Shown here piece after piece: positions 60,573 through 64,000 of a stretch of 64,000 bases of DNA (position 1 is the stretch's first letter; the number at the start of each line of letters is the position of its first letter). The position numbers and the translations under genes are program-made. A model generated the notes under the pieces. That model saw nothing but the letters and a program-made list of their open reading frames with translations. It had not been told where the DNA came from and made no database searches. Location: NCBI RefSeq assembly GCF_022374895.2, contig NZ_CP092424.2:1-64000 (forward strand), in the 5' to 3' direction. Source of the DNA: Mycobacterium lentiflavum (GTDB lineage Bacteria > Actinomycetota > Actinomycetes > Mycobacteriales > Mycobacteriaceae).

Positions 60573-61198
60573 TTAGTAAGAAGCATGAATCTGTAGTGGT
60601 GTATCCCGTGATGACCGCAGTACTCGGAGGGGGTTGCGCCGGAACCCTCGAATTGAGGACGGGCCCAGCGGCCAGCCGTGCCGCCACACCTTGACCGCTG
60701 AGAACAGCAATAGCAACGCCAGCAACGGAATCAGGACCGCGCTGGGGATCGCTCCGAGCAACAACCCACCCACGATGGTGCCCAGGATCGACCCCACCGA
60801 CATCACCACCACGAACCGAGCATTGAACCGAAGCACGCTAGAGCTCTGATCCCGGCTGTAGCGGGCGAAAGCCACCACCATCGTCGGTATGGACACGGCC
60901 AACGACAAGCTGCCGGCAGGCTTGATGTCTATGGCGTAGAGCAACGCGATCGTCGGGATGAGCAACTCGCCACCAGCCACCCCCATCAGTGACGCGACGA
61001 CGCCGATCCCATACCCGGCAATCACACCAGCAACAGTGCGGGTTACAGAATCCAGTTGCAGGGATCCGAGATGCCTGAAGTGGTTGACTGACAACACAAT
61101 TGCGATCAATACCAGCAGTGCCAAAGTTTTGTGCAGCGTTTCCGAACGCATCTTGGTCGCCCAGGTGGCGCCCACCAACGCGCCGATGGCAGCATCTG
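60573..61198 (-). pseudogene. TauE/SafE-family permease, 5'-truncated
   Basis: The C-terminal part of a sulphite/anion exporter-type membrane protein: GALVGATWATKM, ALLVLIAIVLSVNHF, VIAGYGIGVVASLMGVAGGE (family Gly-rich turn) and LLLLFSAVKVWRHG. Upstream the frame meets a stop at about 61208 and lacks the first TauE repeat. The 3' end also runs into unrelated sequence (SSIRGFRRNPL…). An ATG at 61178 could start a 201-residue shortened protein, probably not functional. Confidence 0.65.
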
Positions 61199-61714
61199 GG
61201 TGCTGTCAGTTTGGCACCGAACCCTCGTGGTCGCCGACCACATCGACAGCCCGCTGCCAAATTGGGCACCGGGGTGTACGTACTGACCGTTACGAATTTC
61301 GGGGATACCTGCTACGGGCCGGGAGTACACCGTCTCGGTCTGCGACAGCTACGAGGCTGCGCGTGCGGCCGCCGGCGGGACTGCCGGCCGTGGACGATCT
61401 GATGGTTGACACGCGGCATTGGTCTCGGGTGGACGCGGATGTGGTTGCCGCTCGCGGCGTGTTCGTCGACGCTGATGGGGTGGCTCTGTTTGGGTTCCTC
61501 ACATCACCCGTGAATTCTGATCGCGCGACGCAGCGAGGCCCCCGCGTGCGCGGCGATCGCATCCCCGAGTGAGTCCAGCACGACGGCTCGGACGTGGGAC
61601 ATGCGACCAGCCTGACCGCCGGGTGCTGTGGAGACGCTGAGAACGCCGTCGACAGCTTCGGCGGACTCTGCTGTACTGGGGGTCATCGAAGCGACCGGCC
61701 GGGGAGGGGGTGTC
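61199..61714. other. Region with unassigned fragment
   Basis: A plus-strand stretch around 61380–61510 (VDDLMVDTRHWSRVDADVVA, then GVFVDADGVALFGF) reads like protein but has no start or known family. It is probably debris. Confidence 0.35.
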
Positions 61715-62395
61715 GTGCGAGTCTTGCTCGTCGAGGACGAGACCAGACTGGCCGAGACATTGCGTCGCGGTCTGGTCGCCGAGGGATTCGTCGTCGACGT
61801 CGAACACGATGGCCACGACGGATTGGCCGCAGCCGCGGCGGGTGAGTTCGATGTTTTGGTGCTCGACATCACGCTTCCCAGTCTCAGCGGCTATCAGGTC
61901 CTGCGGGAGCTACGGGCGAGGCAGGTGTGGACACCGGTGCTGATGCTGTCGGCCAAGGATGGCGAATACGATCTGGCCGATGCGTTCGATAGCGGCGCCG
62001 ACGACTACCTGGCTAAACCGTTCTCCTTCGTGGTCCTGCTGGTGCGACTGCGCGCCCTGCTACGACCCGGCGGACCCGAACGCCCGACCGTGCTGACCGC
62101 GGGAACGCTGTCACTGGATCCGGCCCACCGCAGAGTGACCCGCGGCCAGACGGTGCTCACCTTGACTCCACGTGAGTACAGGGTGCTGGAGTTTTTATTG
62201 CGCCACAAGGGCGATGTGGTCACCGAGTCCGAAATCCTGCGGTCGGTGTGGGATTCCAACTATGAGGGCGACTACAACGTCGTCGAGATTTACATCGGCT
62301 ATCTGCGGGACAAGATCGACATACCGTTCGGGGTGACCACCATCGAAACCGTGCGCGGCGCCGGCTACCGACTCGTCTGCGATGCCGAGCCCTGA
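61715..62395 (+). CDS. OmpR-family response regulator, orphan
   Basis: A 226-residue two-component regulator. The receiver domain has the acidic pair VEDETR, phospho-Asp in LVLDITLPS, and Thr/Lys switch residues (LMLSAKD, YLAKPFS). The C-terminal winged helix is LTPREYRVLEFLLRHKGDVV…IGYLRDKI…TVRGAGYRL. GTG 61715 follows GGGGAGGGGG closely; the longer frame from 61628 is not needed. A histidine kinase normally follows, but the next 800 bp contain none, so the partner is lost or elsewhere. Confidence 0.9.
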   Translation: MRVLLVEDETRLAETLRRGLVAEGFVVDVEHDGHDGLAAAAAGEFDVLVLDITLPSLSGYQVLRELRARQVWTPVLMLSAKDGEYDLADAFDSGADDYLAKPFSFVVLLVRLRALLRPGGPERPTVLTAGTLSLDPAHRRVTRGQTVLTLTPREYRVLEFLLRHKGDVVTESEILRSVWDSNYEGDYNVVEIYIGYLRDKIDIPFGVTTIETVRGAGYRLVCDAEP

Positions 62396-63204
62396 CCTGT
62401 GCAGGCCGAACCTTGTTGTTGCGGCGGTCGTGTCAGCAAAAACACCAAGCCACCCCAACCGCGAGGCCCGTCAACGGCAGTCTCGCCTCTTGTCGGCGCC
62501 AGCGGCGGCTTCCTCCACATTGTTTGAGGTGTGGAGGCAACCATGAGGACCTCACAAGAGCCGACGGTCTCGCTCGCGCGGTATCAGGCCAACCGCTGGC
62601 TACTTCTCGGTAATCGTCCACACGACTGATGATCACGAATGGGCATTTCGGCCCCAGCGCCCTATTGACCGGTCCCGCAGCCGATCTTGTCCGTTGGCTG
62701 GCCGGCCCGCGCTGATTTGCCCCGCTCATCGTCGAGGTTGAGGCGGCAGTCGCTGGAGAGCTCCGTGCATCCGTTGGGAAGATCTGACTGTCGCTTCCGG
62801 CCCCGCAGTCAGAGCTGTTTGCGCCCTTGTGCAGCGCCCGATGGTTCGTCGGATGCACACCGGGCCGCCTAACTGCATCGCCTCGGGCCGTACCGCCAGG
62901 ACGACACCGATCGCCGATTCGTCTGATGAATCAACGGGCAGACATCCGGATACTGGCGCGGCCGAGTCGAATATGGTTGCGCGAGTGCGCAAGAGCGACG
63001 ACCGCCAATTGTCGATATGCAGTGTAAATCTGAAATGCACTGCGGGCCAACGACACTCGTCCCATAATGGAAACGGTATCATCAAGTGATCTATTCGCAG
63101 AATATGTGAATACCCAACTTACTACTGATCACCCTCGATATTTGATCTCGTCGCATTCCTCTGTAGGGGCGCAGGTCCTGTTCGGTGTTGGTCGGCTCGG
63201 AATT
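62396..63204. other. No recognisable gene
   Basis: Where a sensor kinase would be expected, only short Arg/Ser/Pro-rich frames occur on both strands. No HisKA or HATPase motif is seen. Confidence 0.45.
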
Positions 63205-64000
63205 TGTCAACCTGAATGAGGCACCGTTGAGGGGTATTTACTGAGTGGCCTCCTCGGTGTCGTCTGGTTTGTTGATCCACGAACCGTTGGGCAGTTTCGG
63301 TGGTTTGGGAGGCTTGCGCACGAACCGTTCTGGGTGTGCGGCGTAGGCGGTGTCGAGCACGCCGGCGCGCTTCTCGCGGACGATGACGGCGGTGCCGTAA
63401 TGCACGTCGGCGGGAACGTGTAAGCCCAGCCCGGTATGGCGATGTTCATCGTTGTACCAGCCGAAGAAGATCTGGCAGTGCCGACGGGCGGCCTCGATCG
63501 AGTCGAACCAATCAGGGAAGTCGGGCCGATACTTCAGTGTCTTGAATTGCGCCTCGCTGAACGGGTTGTCGTCGGAGACGTGCGGGCGTGAGTGCGACTG
63601 GGTGACGCCCAGGTCGGCGAGCAGGAACGCCACCGGCTTGGAGGTCATCGACGAGCCACGGTCGGCGTGGATGGTCAACTGGTCGCGGCCGATACCCTGC
63701 TTGGCGCATGTCTGGCGGATCAACACCTCGGCCAGCGCCGCAGACTCCCGGTGCGCGACCATCCATCCGACCGCGTAGCGGGAGAAGATGTCCAAGATCA
63801 CGTAGAGGTAGTAGTACGTCCACTTTGCCGGGCCGCGCAGCTTGGTGATGTCCCATGACCAGACTGAATTTGGCTGGCGTGCAACTAATTCCGGCTTCAC
63901 CGTCGCGGGGTGGGCGGCTTGGCGGCGCCGCTCCTTGCTTTCACCGGCTTGGCGCAGCAGCCGGTAGAAGGTCGAGATCGAGCCCAGATAGCGGCCTTCG
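63205..64000 (-). mobile_element. IS3-type insertion sequence, right part cut by window end
   Basis: It contains the transposase below. A TGTCAACC-like end at about 63205 may be the terminal repeat, but the other end lies outside so it cannot be verified. Confidence 0.5.
63238..64000 (-). CDS. IS3-family transposase (OrfB, DDE integrase core), partial
   Basis: At least 254 residues, open to the window edge; the upstream frame continues as EGRYLGSISTFYRLLRQAGE, so the N-terminus is missing here. The rve/DDE core is visible: SVWSWDITKLRG (first Asp), TIHADRGSSM (second Asp) and DDNPFSEAQFKTLKYR (Glu). The end shows the usual YNDEHRHTGLG motif of IS3 transposases. The frame is intact, so the element may be recent. 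Confidence 0.9.
   Translation of the reverse strand, partial: EGRYLGSISTFYRLLRQAGESKERRRQAAHPATVKPELVARQPNSVWSWDITKLRGPAKWTYYYLYVILDIFSRYAVGWMVAHRESAALAEVLIRQTCAKQGIGRDQLTIHADRGSSMTSKPVAFLLADLGVTQSHSRPHVSDDNPFSEAQFKTLKYRPDFPDWFDSIEAARRHCQIFFGWYNDEHRHTGLGLHVPADVHYGTAVIVREKRAGVLDTAYAAHPERFVRKPPKPPKLPNGSWINKPDDTEEATQ

Noticed and set aside
1..64000. CRISPR arrays, rRNA genes, complete tRNAs or a replication origin.
   Set aside because: No regularly spaced repeats, no rRNA-like sequence, and only partial tRNA 3' ends were seen; no iteron cluster or rep gene was recognised.

Overview
The window is high-GC actinobacterial DNA. It carries two PPE-family proteins, a DUF732 secreted protein, LpqS-type lipoproteins, a CsoR–DUF1490–CtpV copper operon, CadI, an LdtMt1-like L,D-transpeptidase and a mycothiol-type arsenate reductase. 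Together these point to a slow-growing Mycobacterium. Dense metal-resistance genes, many broken genes, transposase remnants, partial tRNA scars and large internal duplications suggest an accessory island or a plasmid-borne/integrated resistance region rather than conserved core chromosome.

Layout. 1–8.2 kb is an arsenic/phosphate block: pstS-pstC-pstA, arsR/cadI (divergent), an MFS transporter, arsR-acr3 and two arsenate reductases of different redox type. 8.2–11.5 kb is a patchwork: an IS110 remnant, a small secreted protein, lpqS, a Met-rich Tat-like protein, a methyltransferase remnant and a duplicated metallopeptidase 3' end. 11.5–14.5 kb holds DUF732 and two PPE genes. 14.8–21.4 kb is a decaying copper zone: DUF4396, an internally deleted FAD oxidase, an LpqS-like lipoprotein, a Met-rich membrane protein, and wrecks of DUF2231-like and DUF1275 genes. 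21.7–31.2 kb has a small secreted protein, a lipoprotein metalloprotease, a membrane-anchored protein, an EamA transporter, a second LpqS-like–FAD oxidase–DUF4396 module, a universal stress protein and two more small secreted proteins. 31.7–42.5 kb is the main copper section: CsoR-like regulator, cupredoxin-CopA ATPase, the Met-rich Tat-like protein, csoR–DUF1490–ctpV, DUF2182, and MerR–lpqS–small secreted protein. 42.9–49.8 kb has tRNA scars, another LpqS-like protein, a zinc/cadmium CDF exporter, DUF1275, HlyIII and cadC/cmtR–ctpG. 49.9–55.1 kb is a cell-envelope/BlaI section (secreted protein, His-rich membrane protein, anti-sigma with a broken sigma gene, BlaI, LdtA). 55.2–59.3 kb holds the third, intact LpqS-like–FAD oxidase–DUF4396 module and CopC-CopD. 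The end (60.3–64 kb) has truncated antitoxin and TauE genes, an orphan response regulator and an IS3-type transposase running off the window.

The most interesting system is copper-linked and spread over the whole window. (i) Three copies of a module [operator]–LpqS-like lipoprotein–D-amino-acid-oxidase-like flavoprotein–DUF4396 membrane protein are present: one intact, two in different stages of decay. (ii) Six members of a family of very small secreted Pro-rich proteins are present, several ending in a GxNCGPI-like motif. Both groups lie behind palindromes of the form TACCC-N5-GGGTA, the shape known for mycobacterial RicR/CsoR copper operators. Spacing is nearly constant: about 18 nt to LpqS-like starts and about 51–60 nt to the small secreted proteins. 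Exact or near-exact boxes are at 18677, 19494, 21360, 21744, 26527, 30829, 35077 and 57726. All functional statements are inferred from reading the sequence; no searches were run.
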